Below are positions 10,012 through 19,840 of a stretch of DNA of 64,000 bases, piece after piece. Each line of letters opens with the position of its first letter. Within the stretch, counting starts at the first letter, position 1. The notes beneath the pieces were generated by a model that was not told the DNA's origin, searched no databases, and saw nothing but the letters and a program-made list of their open reading frames with translations. The DNA is from Staphylococcus haemolyticus (GTDB lineage: Bacteria; Bacillota; Bacilli; Staphylococcales; Staphylococcaceae). Made by a program: the position numbers and the translations under genes. The stretch spans positions 744,001 through 808,000 of the forward strand of contig NZ_CP035291.1 in the NCBI RefSeq assembly GCF_006094395.1, in the 5' to 3' direction.

Positions 10012-11687
10012 TAAGGAAAAGAGTCCGGGACATAAAGTTCTTGGATAAGTGAAAAAAAGACAATTTCTATTGAAATAATATAGAAATTGTCTTTTTTATA
10101 AATTTTTTGATTATTTTCAGCTCGTTGAGCTACTACTTTTCTTATATTAAGTGCCATTAATACAAAACCAAGTTCTCTTTTGACTTTATTGAGTCCTCGG
10201 ACAGACATCCGAGTGAAACCCAAAATAGCCTTCATAAATCCAAAAACAGGTTCCACATCAATTTTTCTTTGACTGTAGATATTTTTTGTTTCTGGTTCTG
10301 AAAGCTTTTTGTTAATTTGGGATTTAAAATATTCCCAGTTATAATTCTTCATTATTTTTTTGTTTGTTTTTGAATTGAAGTTCATACATTGATTTTTCAG
10401 AGGACATTCTGAACAATCATCACATTCATATAATTTGAAGTCTCGCTTATAACCATACTTATCATGACGATAGGCATATCTTTTAAAACCTAGCCGTTTA
10501 TTATTCGGACAAATGAATTCGTCATTAATTTCGTCATAGTTCCAATTTTGAGTATTAAAGATGTCACTTTTATATTTTTTAGTTTTATCTTTTATAAACA
10601 TTCCATATGTTATGAGTGGCGTTCGATTAAAGTCATCTATAATTGCCTTATAATTTGATTCACTACCATAACCTGCATCAGCTACAATATATTCAGGTAA
10701 ATGACCGTAGGTCTCTTGAATTGAATTTAAAAATGGAATCATCGTTCTAGTATCCGTTGGATTTTGATACACATTATAAGATAAAACAAATTGGGAATTT
10801 GTCGCTATTTGTAAATTATACCCTGGCTTAAGTTGTCCATTTTTCATGTGATCTTCTTTCATTCTCATAAATGTCGCATCATGATCTGTCTTAGAATAAC
10901 TATTTCTATCCTTTAAAATAGATTTTTGAAATTCGTATCGATACTTTCGCTCAAAATAATCATTGATTTGCTTTTTGTATTTTTTGATTTTAGTTCTTTT
11001 GAGACGTATTTGTTTTCTTGTTTTAGTACATTTTTCATTGTTGATATGTTGGTTTAAATCTTCGATTTCTTTATCTAAGTGACTACCAATCAAATCTATT
11101 TCTTCTTTTGTTAATTCATTATCATGATCTTCTTTAATTTCCGGTATGATTTTATTGGTTACCAATTCATGGTAGAGGGCTTTAGAATCCTCATTCATCT
11201 TTGATTCATGGTTTTGAATACTCTTTTTCCATACAAATGTATATCGATTGGCATTTGCTTCAATTTTTGTACCATCAATAAAAATAGCTTTATCATCTAT
11301 AAGATTTTGTTTTACACACTGACTGTAAAATTGAATAAATAAAGATTCTAATAAAGCATCTACTTTTGGATTTACTCTAAATCGATTAATTGTTTTATAA
11401 GAAGGTTTTTGATTTTGTGATAGCCACATCATTCGGATGCTATCATTAAGCATTTTTTCTATTTTACGACCTGAGAATACAGATTGTGTGTAGGCATATA
11501 GAATCACTTTTAACATCATTTTAGGATGGTACGAAGTTGCACCACGGTGATGTCTGAATTCGTCGAATTCATTGTCAGGAATTGTTTCAACAATATCATT
11601 TACATGTCGTGAAATATCATTTGTGGGGATAAGAACTGAAGTTTCCATTGGTAGAGTAAGTTGAGTCATGTTATAATTTTTATACAT
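10008..11687 (-). CDS. IS1182-family transposase (IS1272-like)
   Basis: 559 residues. The N-terminal helical DUF772 domain (HHRGATSYHPKMMLKVILYA) is followed by a DDE catalytic core. Likely acidic residues are D138 (IFIDGTKIEANANRY), D337 (IVADAGYGSE) and E479 (RKIDVEPVFGFMK). A Cys cluster (CDDCSECPLKNQC, 422-434) and a basic coiled stretch (220-250) sit between. Start ATG 11687 follows GAGGTGCC. The frame is intact, so the element may still be active. The last 20-odd codons are encoded by the element's own terminal hairpin and inverted repeat, and the final few residues plus the stop come from flanking host DNA. Confidence 0.88.
   Translation of the reverse strand: MYKNYNMTQLTLPMETSVLIPTNDISRHVNDIVETIPDNEFDEFRHHRGATSYHPKMMLKVILYAYTQSVFSGRKIEKMLNDSIRMMWLSQNQKPSYKTINRFRVNPKVDALLESLFIQFYSQCVKQNLIDDKAIFIDGTKIEANANRYTFVWKKSIQNHESKMNEDSKALYHELVTNKIIPEIKEDHDNELTKEEIDLIGSHLDKEIEDLNQHINNEKCTKTRKQIRLKRTKIKKYKKQINDYFERKYRYEFQKSILKDRNSYSKTDHDATFMRMKEDHMKNGQLKPGYNLQIATNSQFVLSYNVYQNPTDTRTMIPFLNSIQETYGHLPEYIVADAGYGSESNYKAIIDDFNRTPLITYGMFIKDKTKKYKSDIFNTQNWNYDEINDEFICPNNKRLGFKRYAYRHDKYGYKRDFKLYECDDCSECPLKNQCMNFNSKTNKKIMKNYNWEYFKSQINKKLSEPETKNIYSQRKIDVEPVFGFMKAILGFTRMSVRGLNKVKRELGFVLMALNIRKVVAQRAENNQKIYKKDNFYIISIEIVFFSLIQELYVPDSFPY
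10017..10036 (+). repeat. Left inverted repeat / stem arm
   Basis: AAAAGAGTCCGGGACATAAA is complementary to 11942-11961 with one mismatch (C opposite A). It begins six bases after the permease stop. Confidence 0.85.
10052..10097. terminator. Hairpin at the 3' end of the transposase gene
   Basis: Arms AAAAAAGACAATTTCTA and TAGAAATTGTCTTTTTT pair perfectly over 17 bp around an 11-base loop, with T-runs on both strands. It lies inside the last codons of the transposase frame, so it may stop transcription in either direction and shield the transposase from outside read-through. Confidence 0.75.
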
Positions 11688-11725
11688 AAGGCACCTCGTT
11701 AATTTAGTTTAGTGATGTTTATTAA

Positions 11726-11754
11726 ATTATACGAAAGTGCTTTATTTTTTTAAA
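11726..11754 (-). promoter_or_regulatory. Transposase promoter
   Basis: On the minus strand, TTTAAA (11754-11749), a 17-base spacer and a perfect -10 TATAAT (11731-11726), about 39 bases before the start codon. It transcribes away from the structured leader. Confidence 0.6.
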
Positions 11755-11789
11755 GTATTACAATGTAAAATTACATATAAATACAAAGT

Positions 11790-11940
11790 ATTTTGGCGAG
11801 ACTCTTGAGGGAACAGGACAAGCTGAAGACTACAGGCTGAAGCTGTCCCCTAAGAAAGCGAGCCAACAATACGGAGTATTGTAAATAAAGAAGCCAGTAA
11901 ATGAATTTGTTAAAACTCATTTACTGGCTATTTCTCTAGG
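11790..11940. other. Structured non-coding segment of the insertion sequence
   Basis: No ORF of note. Successive inverted repeats are visible: GGACAAGCT...AGCTGTCC (11816-11849, imperfect), ACAATAC-GGA-GTATTGT (about 11866-11882), and GCCAGTAAATGA...TCATTTACTGGC (about 11892-11928). The segment lies upstream of the transposase promoter, so it is not part of that mRNA unless transcription starts outside. It could be transposase binding structure or a separate RNA. Confidence 0.5.
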
Positions 11941-11941
11941 G

Positions 11942-11961
11942 TTTATGTCCCAGACTCTTTT
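11942..11961 (-). repeat. Right inverted repeat / stem arm
   Basis: TTTATGTCCCAGACTCTTTT, followed by more T. Together with the left repeat it would form a classic terminator stem for the permease gene if the intervening DNA were removed. Confidence 0.85.
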
Positions 11962-11962
11962 T

Positions 11963-12358
11963 TTACCATTTATTTGAATGATCATCTTTGTACTGAGTAT
12001 AAATGACTTTTGCATCTTTATTACGAATATAGGTAGGTGCGCTCAATACTATAAAAATAAAGAAGACCAGTAAGAAAAATAACACCCAATGAACAAACAT
12101 TCCTACAATTGGAATAAATGCAATGAAAGATCCCACAAAACCAATTACTGGAATAATTGACATAGGCTTTATTGCATTTTGATTATCAACTAAAAGAATA
12201 ATTGCTAGTATGAGATATAAAAAAGCATTAATTAACAATGGTTGCCAACCAAAACCTAATATAAAGCTTCCGCCTAGAAAAGGAATGCCATAGAAAAATT
12301 CACATATTAATAAGAAGAAACTTATTAGGGCAAGAGCTACTTTAGTATTTCTTTTCAA
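11963..12358 (-). CDS. Small membrane protein, unknown function
   Basis: 131 residues, TTG start with GGAGGC about ten bases upstream. Four hydrophobic segments (VALALISFFLLICEFFYG, LLINAFLYLILAIILLV, a glycine-rich IIPVIGFVGSFIAFIPIVG, WVLFFLLVFFIFIVLSA) precede a charged C-terminal tail. No recognised catalytic motif. Its stop codon lies in the T-run of the stem-loop that holds the insertion element, so the element did not cut into the gene. Divergent from the ribosomal operon. Confidence 0.65.
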   Translation of the reverse strand: MKRNTKVALALISFFLLICEFFYGIPFLGGSFILGFGWQPLLINAFLYLILAIILLVDNQNAIKPMSIIPVIGFVGSFIAFIPIVGMFVHWVLFFLLVFFIFIVLSAPTYIRNKDAKVIYTQYKDDHSNKW

Positions 12359-12496
12359 TATAACTACGCCTCCAACTATTTATTAAAAACAAATTTTAAA
12401 TTCCTACTATTATAATAGTAGGAGCTTAATTTAAGACTTAACTTATATACATTATAAAGTAAAAATAAAAAAAGGGAAAAAATTTACTTAAAATGG

Positions 12497-12525
12497 TTGA
12501 TGTACAAAACTATTTAAAGTACAAT
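12497..12525 (+). promoter_or_regulatory. Sigma-A promoter of the S10 operon
   Basis: -35 TTGATG (12497-12502), 17-base spacer, -10 TACAAT (12520-12525). This would give a leader of about 205 bases before rpsJ. It is the only good promoter I see in the 378-base gap, which holds no gene. Confidence 0.75.
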
Positions 12526-12579
12526 ACTTAGGTATGTGTTAGACAAAGTACAAAAAGTTACAGAAAAACCTTGATTTAT

Positions 12580-12700
12580 CACCGTTTTTCCTGTAACATA
12601 TCTAATGTTGGACTTGATGAAAGCGATGAAGCGAAAGGTTACTGACACACCCGGCCGCTTTGCCATGGCGTTGTGTGAGATAGTTTTCGTGGAGAAGTCT
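12580..12700 (+). promoter_or_regulatory. Structured leader of the S10 operon mRNA
   Basis: An imperfect long stem runs from CGAAA at 12632 to TTTCG near 12689. Its top is the CACAC/GTGTG pair (12646-12677) enclosing a GC-rich CCGGCCGC...CATGGCG segment, unusual in this AT-rich DNA. Ribosomal operons are commonly controlled by one of their own proteins binding such a leader; which protein acts here is not readable. No T-run follows the stem, so translation control or antitermination is more likely than simple attenuation. Confidence 0.45.
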
Positions 12701-12724
12701 ATCACTTTTAAAGTAGACGAATAA

Positions 12725-13045
<321 letters not shown>

Positions 13046-13072
13046 TAGAAAATTTTAGGAGGTGGACTTTCG

Positions 13073-13735
13073 ATGACCAAAGGAATCTTAGGAAGAAAAA
13101 TTGGGATGACTCAAGTATTCGGAGAAAACGGTGAATTAATCCCAGTTACAGTAGTAGAAGCAAGTCAAAACGTAGTATTACAAAAGAAAACTGAAGAAGT
13201 AGATGGTTATAACGCTATCCAAGTAGGTTTTGAAGACAAAAAAGCATACAAAAAAGATGCCAAATCTAATAAATATGCTAATAAACCAGCTGAAGGTCAC
13301 GCTAAGAAAGCGGGCGCAGCACCTAAGCGCTTCATTCGTGAATTCAGAAACGTTAATGTTGATGAATACGAAGTAGGTCAAGAAGTCACAGTTGATACTT
13401 TTGAAGCTGGAGACATTATTGATGTAACAGGAACTTCAAAAGGTAAAGGTTTCCAAGGTGCTATTAAACGTCATGGCCAAGCTCGTGGACCAATGGCTCA
13501 CGGCTCTCATTTCCATAGAGCGCCAGGTTCAGTAGGTATGGCTTCAGATGCTTCAAGAGTATTCAAAGGCCAAAAAATGCCTGGACGTATGGGTGGAAAT
13601 ACAGTTACTGTTCAAAACTTAGAAGTAGTTCAAGTTGATACAGAAAACAATGTAATTTTAGTAAAAGGTAACGTACCTGGACCTAAAAAAGGTTTCGTAG
13701 AAATCCAAACTTCAATTAAAAAAGGTAATAAATAA
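13073..13735 (+). CDS. rplC: 50S ribosomal protein L3
   Basis: 220 residues. The conserved loop [15 protein letters not shown] and [12 protein letters not shown], which reaches toward the peptidyl-transferase centre, are present. L3 is an early assembly protein of the large subunit and a site of linezolid/tiamulin resistance changes around the loop; the loop here looks ordinary. 27 bases after rpsJ with its own AGGAGGTGG site. Confidence 0.97.
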   Translation: MTKGILGRKIGMTQVFGENGELIPVTVVEASQNVVLQKKTEEVDGYNAIQVGFEDKKAYKKDAKSNKYANKPAEGHAKKAGAAPKRFIREFRNVNVDEYEVGQEVTVDTFEAGDIIDVTGTSKGKGFQGAIKRHGQARGPMAHGSHFHRAPGSVGMASDASRVFKGQKMPGRMGGNTVTVQNLEVVQVDTENNVILVKGNVPGPKKGFVEIQTSIKKGNK

Positions 13736-13761
13736 TAAGTAGCGAAAGGAGGAAAAGCATA

Positions 13762-14385
13762 ATGGCAAATTATGATGTATTAAAAGTAGACGGATCTAAA
13801 TCAGGTTCTGTTGAATTAAGCGATTCAGTATTCGCTATTGAACCAAACAACAGTGTTCTTTTCGAAGCAATTAACTTACAACGTGCTTCATTACGTCAAG
13901 GAACTCACGCAGTTAAAAATCGTTCAGCTGTACGTGGTGGCGGACGTAAACCATGGAGACAAAAAGGTACAGGACGTGCGCGTCAAGGTACAATTCGTGC
14001 TCCACAATGGCGTGGTGGTGGTATCGTATTCGGACCAACACCAAGAAGCTATGCATACAAAATGCCTAAGAAAATGCGTCGTTTAGCATTACGTTCTGCA
14101 TTATCTTTCAAAGTTAAAGAAAACAACTTCACTATCGTTGATAATTTTGGTTTTGAAGCTCCAAAAACAAAAGAATTCAAAAATGTATTAACTACACTCG
14201 AACAACCTAAAAAAGTGTTAGTAGTTACTGATAGCGAAGACGTAAACGTTGAATTATCTGCACGTAACATTCCTGGCGTACAAGTTAGTACAGCTCAAGG
14301 ATTAAACGTTTTAGATATTACTAGCGCTGACAGTGTTATTATTACTGAATCAGCTGCGAAAAAAGTTGAGGAGGTGCTCGGATAA
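13762..14385 (+). CDS. rplD: 50S ribosomal protein L4
   Basis: 207 residues. The extended loop [20 protein letters not shown] (from about residue 61), which lines the peptide exit tunnel and is the macrolide-resistance hot spot, is intact. In enterobacteria L4 is also the S10-operon repressor; whether that holds in staphylococci is not shown here. Its stop shares one base with the rplW start (TAATG), implying translational coupling. Confidence 0.97.
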   Translation: MANYDVLKVDGSKSGSVELSDSVFAIEPNNSVLFEAINLQRASLRQGTHAVKNRSAVRGGGRKPWRQKGTGRARQGTIRAPQWRGGGIVFGPTPRSYAYKMPKKMRRLALRSALSFKVKENNFTIVDNFGFEAPKTKEFKNVLTTLEQPKKVLVVTDSEDVNVELSARNIPGVQVSTAQGLNVLDITSADSVIITESAAKKVEEVLG

Positions 14386-14660
14386 TGGAAGCAAGAGATG
14401 TTCTTAAGCGCCCCGTAATCACTGAAAAATCTTCTGAAGCAATGGCTGAAGATAAATATACTTTTGACGTAGATACTCGTGCTAATAAAACACAAGTTAA
14501 AATTGCAGTTGAAGAAATTTTCGACGTTAAAGTTGCAAATGTAAACATCATCAACTACAAACCTAAGAAAAAACGTATGGGCCGTTACCAAGGCTATACA
14601 AACAAAAGAAGAAAAGCAATTGTTACTTTAAAAGAAGGTTCAATTGACTTATTCAACTAA
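14385..14660 (+). CDS. rplW: 50S ribosomal protein L23
   Basis: 91 residues. Starts [13 protein letters not shown], the family signature, and ends with the [21 protein letters not shown] loop. L23 forms the rim of the exit tunnel and is the docking site for trigger factor and SRP. Overlaps rplD by one base. Confidence 0.97.
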   Translation: MEARDVLKRPVITEKSSEAMAEDKYTFDVDTRANKTQVKIAVEEIFDVKVANVNIINYKPKKKRMGRYQGYTNKRRKAIVTLKEGSIDLFN

Positions 14661-14699
14661 ACAATAAAATAAAAGTTACCATTAAGGAGGTAAGCGACA

Positions 14700-15533
14700 A
14701 TGGCTCTTAAAAAATATAAGCCAATAACAAATGGTCGTCGTAATATGACTAGTTTAGATTTCGCAGAAATCACGAAATCTACTCCTGAAAAGTCATTATT
14801 ACAACCGCTACCGAAAAAAGCGGGTCGTAACAACCAAGGTAAATTGACAGTTCGTCATCATGGTGGAGGACATAAACGTCAATACCGCGTTATCGATTTC
14901 AAACGTAATAAAGATGGAATCACTGCAAAAGTTGATTCAATCCAATATGATCCAAACCGTTCAGCTAACATTGCTTTATTAGTATATGCTGATGGTGAAA
15001 AACGATATATTATTGCTCCAAAAGGATTACAAGTAGGCCAAGTAGTTGAGAGTGGTGCAGATGCTGACATTAAAGTTGGTAACGCATTACCATTACAAAA
15101 CATTCCAGTTGGTACTGTAATTCATAATATCGAATTAAAACCTGGTAAAGGTGGACAATTAGCTCGTTCAGCGGGTGCAAGTTCACAAGTACTTGGTAAA
15201 GAAGGTAAATACGTACTAATCAGATTACGTTCTGGTGAAGTTCGTATGATCTTATCAACTTGCCGTGCTACAATTGGTCAAGTTGGTAACTTACAACATG
15301 AATTAGTTAATGTTGGTAAAGCAGGACGTTCTAGATGGAAAGGCATCCGTCCTACAGTTCGTGGTTCAGTAATGAACCCTAACGATCACCCACACGGTGG
15401 TGGTGAAGGTCGTGCACCTATCGGTAGACCATCTCCAATGTCACCATGGGGTAAACCAACGCTTGGTAAGAAAACTCGTCGTGGTAAAAAATCATCAGAC
15501 AAACTTATCGTTCGTGGACGTAAGAAAAAATAA
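14700..15533 (+). CDS. rplB: 50S ribosomal protein L2
   Basis: 277 residues. [17 protein letters not shown] near the N-terminus and the conserved [13 protein letters not shown] segment (His at about 230), close to the peptidyl-transferase centre, are both present, followed by the basic tail [14 protein letters not shown]2 binds 23S rRNA and helps subunit joining. Confidence 0.97.
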   Translation: MALKKYKPITNGRRNMTSLDFAEITKSTPEKSLLQPLPKKAGRNNQGKLTVRHHGGGHKRQYRVIDFKRNKDGITAKVDSIQYDPNRSANIALLVYADGEKRYIIAPKGLQVGQVVESGADADIKVGNALPLQNIPVGTVIHNIELKPGKGGQLARSAGASSQVLGKEGKYVLIRLRSGEVRMILSTCRATIGQVGNLQHELVNVGKAGRSRWKGIRPTVRGSVMNPNDHPHGGGEGRAPIGRPSPMSPWGKPTLGKKTRRGKKSSDKLIVRGRKKK

Positions 15534-15542
15534 TAACAACTT

Positions 15543-15599
15543 ATTTGGGTGTGCGGCTTAATTGCTGCACGCACACAATAAGAAGGGAGGCGCCCAAAT
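15543..15599 (+). promoter_or_regulatory. RNA stem spanning the rpsS ribosome site
   Basis: ATTTGGG (15543-15549) is perfectly complementary to CCCAAAT (15593-15599), the latter including the A and U of the rpsS start codon. Inside it GTGTGCG (15549-15555) pairs with CGCACAC (15570-15576). The GGGAGG site lies in the loop between. This could tune rpsS translation or couple it to rplB. Confidence 0.45.
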
Positions 15600-15876
15600 G
15601 GCTCGTAGTATTAAAAAAGGACCTTTCGTCGATGATCATTTAATGAAAAAAGTAGAAGCTCAAGACGGAAGTGAAAAGAAACAAGTAATCAAAACATGGT
15701 CTCGTCGTTCTACAATTTTCCCAAATTTCATCGGTCATACTTTTGCAGTATACGATGGTCGTAAACATGTACCTGTTTATGTAACTGAAGATATGGTAGG
15801 TCACAAATTAGGTGAATTTGCTCCAACTCGTACATTTAAAGGACATGCTGCAGACGATAAAAAAACTAGAAGATAA
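15598..15876 (+). CDS. rpsS: 30S ribosomal protein S19
   Basis: 92 residues from ATG 15598, the family length; an upstream in-frame start at 15562 would add a non-conserved leader and lacks a ribosome site. [19 protein letters not shown] and [20 protein letters not shown] are the family signatures. S19 forms the head of the small subunit with S13. The start lies in an RNA stem with the preceding spacer. Confidence 0.97.
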   Translation: MARSIKKGPFVDDHLMKKVEAQDGSEKKQVIKTWSRRSTIFPNFIGHTFAVYDGRKHVPVYVTEDMVGHKLGEFAPTRTFKGHAADDKKTRR

Positions 15877-15903
15877 TAAATAGAAGTAGAGGAGGAAATC
15901 CTA

Positions 15904-16257
15904 ATGGAAGCAAAAGCGGTTGCTAGAACAATCAGAATCGCACCTCGTAAAGTAAGATTAGTTCTTGACTTAATTAGAGGTAAAAATGCTGGAGAAGCTA
16001 TTGCTATTTTAAAATTAACTAACAAAGCTTCATCACCAGTAATTGAAAAAGTATTAATGTCCGCTTTAGCAAATGCTGAACATAACTATGACATGAACAC
16101 TGATGAATTAGTTGTTAAAGAAGCATATGCAAATGAAGGACCAACTTTAAAACGTTTCCGTCCACGTGCACAAGGTCGTGCAAGTGCTATCAATAAACGT
16201 ACAAGCCACATTACAATCGTCGTAAGTGACGGTAAAGAAGAAGCTAAAGAAGCTTAA
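15904..16257 (+). CDS. rplV: 50S ribosomal protein L22
   Basis: 117 residues. It has the conserved [20 protein letters not shown] start and the C-terminal beta-hairpin ([20 protein letters not shown]) that lines the exit tunnel, where insertions give macrolide resistance; no insertion is seen. An acidic tail (KEEAKEA) closes it. Confidence 0.97.
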   Translation: MEAKAVARTIRIAPRKVRLVLDLIRGKNAGEAIAILKLTNKASSPVIEKVLMSALANAEHNYDMNTDELVVKEAYANEGPTLKRFRPRAQGRASAINKRTSHITIVVSDGKEEAKEA

Positions 16258-16280
16258 TAACTATTTAAGGAGGGAACACT

Positions 16281-16934
16281 GTGGGTCAAAAAATTAATCC
16301 TATCGGACTTCGTGTCGGAATCATCCGTGACTGGGAAGCTAAATGGTATGCTGAAAAAGATTTCGCTTCACTTTTACACGAAGATTTAAGAATCCGTAAA
16401 TTCATTGATAACGAATTAAAAGAAGCATCAGTTTCTCACGTTGAAATCGAACGTGCTGCTAACCGTATTAACATTGCTATTCACACTGGTAAACCAGGTA
16501 TGGTAATTGGTAAAGGCGGATCAGAAATTGAAAAACTTCGTAATAAATTAAACAACTTAACTGATAAAAAAGTACACATCAACGTTATCGAAATCAAAAA
16601 AATTGATATCGATGCTCGTTTAGTTGCTGAGAATATTGCACGTCAATTAGAAAACCGTGCTTCATTCCGTCGTGTACAAAAACAAGCTATTTCAAGAGCT
16701 ATGAAACTTGGTGCTAAAGGTATCAAAACTCAAGTATCAGGTCGTTTAGGCGGAGCTGACATTGCTCGTGCTGAACAATATTCAGAAGGAACTGTTCCAC
16801 TTCATACTTTACGTGCTGACATCGATTATGCACATGCTGAAGCAGACACTACTTACGGTAAATTAGGTGTTAAAGTATGGATTTATCGTGGTGAAGTTCT
16901 TCCTACTAAGAATACTAGTGAAGGAGGAAAATAA
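16281..16934 (+). CDS. rpsC: 30S ribosomal protein S3
   Basis: 217 residues, GTG start after AAGGAGGG. The KH domain motif [17 protein letters not shown] (about 73-89) binds RNA at the mRNA entry side, and the C-terminal domain has [21 protein letters not shown]. Only two bases separate it from rplP. Confidence 0.97.
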   Translation: MGQKINPIGLRVGIIRDWEAKWYAEKDFASLLHEDLRIRKFIDNELKEASVSHVEIERAANRINIAIHTGKPGMVIGKGGSEIEKLRNKLNNLTDKKVHINVIEIKKIDIDARLVAENIARQLENRASFRRVQKQAISRAMKLGAKGIKTQVSGRLGGADIARAEQYSEGTVPLHTLRADIDYAHAEADTTYGKLGVKVWIYRGEVLPTKNTSEGGK

Positions 16935-16936
16935 TA

Positions 16937-17371
16937 ATGTTACTACCAAAACGTGTTAAATATCGTCGTCAACATCGTCCTAAAACAACTGGTCGTTCAA
17001 AAGGCGGTAATTATGTAACATTTGGTGAGTATGGATTACAAGCTACTACAACATCTTGGATCACATCTCGTCAAATCGAATCTGCTCGTATTGCTATGAC
17101 ACGTTACATGAAACGTGGCGGGAAAGTTTGGATTAAAATCTTCCCTCATACACCATATACTAAAAAACCTTTAGAAGTACGTATGGGTGCTGGTAAAGGT
17201 GCCGTTGAAGGCTGGATCGCTGTTGTAAAACCAGGTAGAATTTTATTCGAGGTTGCAGGCGTATCAGAAGAAGTTGCTCGTGAAGCATTACGTTTAGCAA
17301 GTCACAAACTTCCAGTGAAAACTAAGTTTGTAAAACGTGAAGAATTGGGTGGTGAAACAAATGAAAGCTAA
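16937..17371 (+). CDS. rplP: 50S ribosomal protein L16
   Basis: 144 residues. [20 protein letters not shown] and [20 protein letters not shown] are the family marks. L16 organises the A-site region of 23S rRNA and is needed late in assembly. Its ribosome site GGAGG sits in the last codons of rpsC. Confidence 0.97.
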   Translation: MLLPKRVKYRRQHRPKTTGRSKGGNYVTFGEYGLQATTTSWITSRQIESARIAMTRYMKRGGKVWIKIFPHTPYTKKPLEVRMGAGKGAVEGWIAVVKPGRILFEVAGVSEEVAREALRLASHKLPVKTKFVKREELGGETNES

Positions 17372-17570
17372 GGAAATTAGAGACTTAACCACTTCAGAAA
17401 TCGAAGAACAAATCAAATCTTCAAAAGAAGAGCTTTTTAACCTACGCTTTCAGTTAGCTACAGGTCAATTAGAGGAAACTGCACGTATTCGTACAGTTAG
17501 AAAAACAATTGCACGTCTAAAAACTGTTGCTCGTGAAAGAGAAATCGAAGAAAGCAAAGCTAATCAATAA
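17361..17570 (+). CDS. rpmC: 50S ribosomal protein L29
   Basis: 69 residues from ATG 17361, which overlaps the rplP end by 11 bases; the frame extends upstream to 17337 but without conservation. [18 protein letters not shown] and the two-helix pattern ending LKTVARERE are typical. L29 lies near L23 at the exit tunnel. Confidence 0.95.
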   Translation: MKAKEIRDLTTSEIEEQIKSSKEELFNLRFQLATGQLEETARIRTVRKTIARLKTVAREREIEESKANQ

Positions 17571-17596
17571 TATATTCGAAAGAGGAGGTTACAAAA

Positions 17597-17860
17597 GTGA
17601 GTGAAAGAAACGATCGTAAAGTTTATGTAGGTAAAGTTGTTTCAGACAAAATGGACAAAACTATCACTGTATTAGTTGAAACTTACAAAACACACAAATT
17701 ATACGGTAAACGTGTAAAATACTCTAAAAAATACAAAACTCATGATGAAAACAATTCAGCTAAATTAGGAGACATTGTTAAAATTCAAGAAACTCGTCCT
17801 TTATCAGCATCAAAACGTTTTCGTTTAGTAGAAATTGTTGAAGAGTCAGTAATTATTTAA
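17597..17860 (+). CDS. rpsQ: 30S ribosomal protein S17
   Basis: 87 residues, GTG start after AGAGGAGG. OB-fold protein with [15 protein letters not shown] and the signature [21 protein letters not shown] primary 16S rRNA binder. Confidence 0.96.
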   Translation: MSERNDRKVYVGKVVSDKMDKTITVLVETYKTHKLYGKRVKYSKKYKTHDENNSAKLGDIVKIQETRPLSASKRFRLVEIVEESVII

Positions 17861-17888
17861 TACAAGATTAGAGATAAGGGAGGTTTAA

Positions 17889-18260
<372 letters not shown>

Positions 18261-18295
18261 TTTATAAAAACCAAATCATTTAAGGAGGTGCCCAC

Positions 18296-18613
18296 ATGCA
18301 TATCAAAAAAGGTGACAACGTAAAAGTTATCGCAGGTAAAGACAAAGGTAAAGAAGGTAAAGTAATCGCTACTGAACCTAAAAAAGACCGTGTCGTTGTG
18401 GAAAGTGTTAATGTTATTAAAAAACACCAAAAACCAACTCAATTAAATCCTGAAGGTGGAATCTTAGAAACAGAGGCAGCAATCCATGTTTCTAACGTAC
18501 AATTATTAGATCCTAAAACAAACGAACCTACTCGTGTTGGTTACAAATTTGTTGATGGTAAAAAAGTTCGTATCGCTAAAAAATCTGGCGAAGAAATCAA
18601 AACTAATAATTAA
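18296..18613 (+). CDS. rplX: 50S ribosomal protein L24
   Basis: 105 residues. A KOW domain opens the protein ([20 protein letters not shown]), and [15 protein letters not shown] follows. An assembly initiator at the 5' end of 23S rRNA. Confidence 0.96.
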   Translation: MHIKKGDNVKVIAGKDKGKEGKVIATEPKKDRVVVESVNVIKKHQKPTQLNPEGGILETEAAIHVSNVQLLDPKTNEPTRVGYKFVDGKKVRIAKKSGEEIKTNN

Positions 18614-18638
18614 TAACTAGTTGAAAGGAGGATCCACT

Positions 18639-19178
18639 TTGAACCGTTTAAAAGAAAGATACAATACTGAAGTTACTGAAAACTTAGTAAAAAAATTCAA
18701 CTATAGTTCTGTAATGGAAGTACCAAAAATCGAAAAGATCGTTGTAAATATGGGTGTAGGTGATGCAGTTCAAAACTCTAAAGTGTTAGATAACGCTGTA
18801 GAAGAATTAGAATTAATCACTGGTCAAAAACCATTAGTAACAAAAGCAAAAAAATCAGTTGCAACATTCCGTTTACGTGAAGGTATGCCAATCGGTGCGA
18901 AAGTTACACTTCGCGGAGAAAGAATGTATGAATTCTTAGATAAATTAATCGCAGTTTCATTACCTCGTGTACGTGACTTCCAAGGTGTTTCTAAAACAGC
19001 ATTCGATGGTCGTGGTAACTACACTTTAGGAATTAAAGAACAATTAATTTTCCCAGAAATCGACTATGATAAAGTAAGTAAAGTAAGAGGAATGGATATT
19101 GTTATCGTAACAACTGCTAACACTGACGAGGAAGCTCGTGAATTGTTAACAAACTTCGGTATGCCATTTCGTAAATAA
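18639..19178 (+). CDS. rplE: 50S ribosomal protein L5
   Basis: 179 residues from TTG 18639, placed seven bases after AAAGGAGG. A longer frame at 18621 reads through the ribosome site and is rejected. Signatures: [20 protein letters not shown] and [12 protein letters not shown]5 binds 5S rRNA and contacts the small-subunit head. The TTG start is unusual for so abundant a protein. Confidence 0.95.
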   Translation: MNRLKERYNTEVTENLVKKFNYSSVMEVPKIEKIVVNMGVGDAVQNSKVLDNAVEELELITGQKPLVTKAKKSVATFRLREGMPIGAKVTLRGERMYEFLDKLIAVSLPRVRDFQGVSKTAFDGRGNYTLGIKEQLIFPEIDYDKVSKVRGMDIVIVTTANTDEEARELLTNFGMPFRK

Positions 19179-19200
19179 TCTCTAAAAGGAGGCTAATTAA

Positions 19201-19386
19201 GTGGCTAAAACTTCTATGGTTGCTAAGCAACAGAAAAAACAAAAATATGCAGTACGTGAATATACTCGTTGTGAACGTTGTGGTCGTCCACATTCTGTAT
19301 ATCGTAAATTTAAATTATGCCGTATTTGTTTCCGTGAATTAGCTTACAAAGGGCAAATCCCTGGCGTACGTAAAGCTAGCTGGTAA
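19201..19386 (+). CDS. rpsN: 30S ribosomal protein S14, zinc-binding type
   Basis: 61 residues, GTG start. Four cysteines at 24, 27, 40 and 43 (CERCGRP, CRICF) form the zinc site of the short C+ form of S14. Zinc-free paralogues are normally encoded elsewhere and used when zinc is scarce; none lies in this window. Confidence 0.96.
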
Positions 19387-19417
19387 TATATAAGAGTCTG
19401 AAAGGAGGCAACAATCA

Positions 19418-19816
19418 ATGACAATGACAGATCCAATCGCAGATATGCTTACTCGTGTAAGAAACGCAAACATGGTGCGTCACGAGAAATTAGAATTACC
19501 TGCGTCTAACATTAAAAAACAAATTGCTGAAATCTTAAAAAGTGAAGGTTTCATTAAAAACGTAGAATACGTTGAAGATGATAAACAAGGTGTTATTCGT
19601 TTATTCTTAAAATATGGTCAAAACAATGAACGTGTTATCACAGGATTAAAACGTATCTCTAAACCAGGTTTACGTGTATATGCTAAAGCAAACGAAGTAC
19701 CTAAAGTATTAAATGGTTTAGGTATTGCATTAGTTTCAACTTCTGAAGGTGTTATCACTGATAAAGAAGCTAGAAAACGTAACGTTGGCGGAGAAATTAT
19801 CGCATACGTTTGGTAA
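19418..19816 (+). CDS. rpsH: 30S ribosomal protein S8
   Basis: 132 residues, with [18 protein letters not shown] and the C-terminal signature [21 protein letters not shown] primary 16S rRNA binder; in E. coli it also represses the spc operon. Confidence 0.97.
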   Translation: MTMTDPIADMLTRVRNANMVRHEKLELPASNIKKQIAEILKSEGFIKNVEYVEDDKQGVIRLFLKYGQNNERVITGLKRISKPGLRVYAKANEVPKVLNGLGIALVSTSEGVITDKEARKRNVGGEIIAYVW

Positions 19817-19840
19817 TAATAAATAAGGAGGTGCCATAAC

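Larger units (their letters stand above)
10017..11961 (-). mobile_element. IS1182/IS1272-like insertion sequence, complete
   Basis: About 1.95 kb bounded by 20-base inverted repeats with one mismatch, enclosing one transposase gene and a 250-base non-coding leader. I see no target duplication: the left flank is TAAGGA and the right flank is TTTACC. IS1272-type elements are reported to insert at stem-loops without duplicating the target. The ends here themselves form the two arms of a terminator-like stem followed by a T-run, which fits that behaviour. Exact edges are inferred, because repeat and target stem cannot be told apart without an empty-site sequence. Confidence 0.75.
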
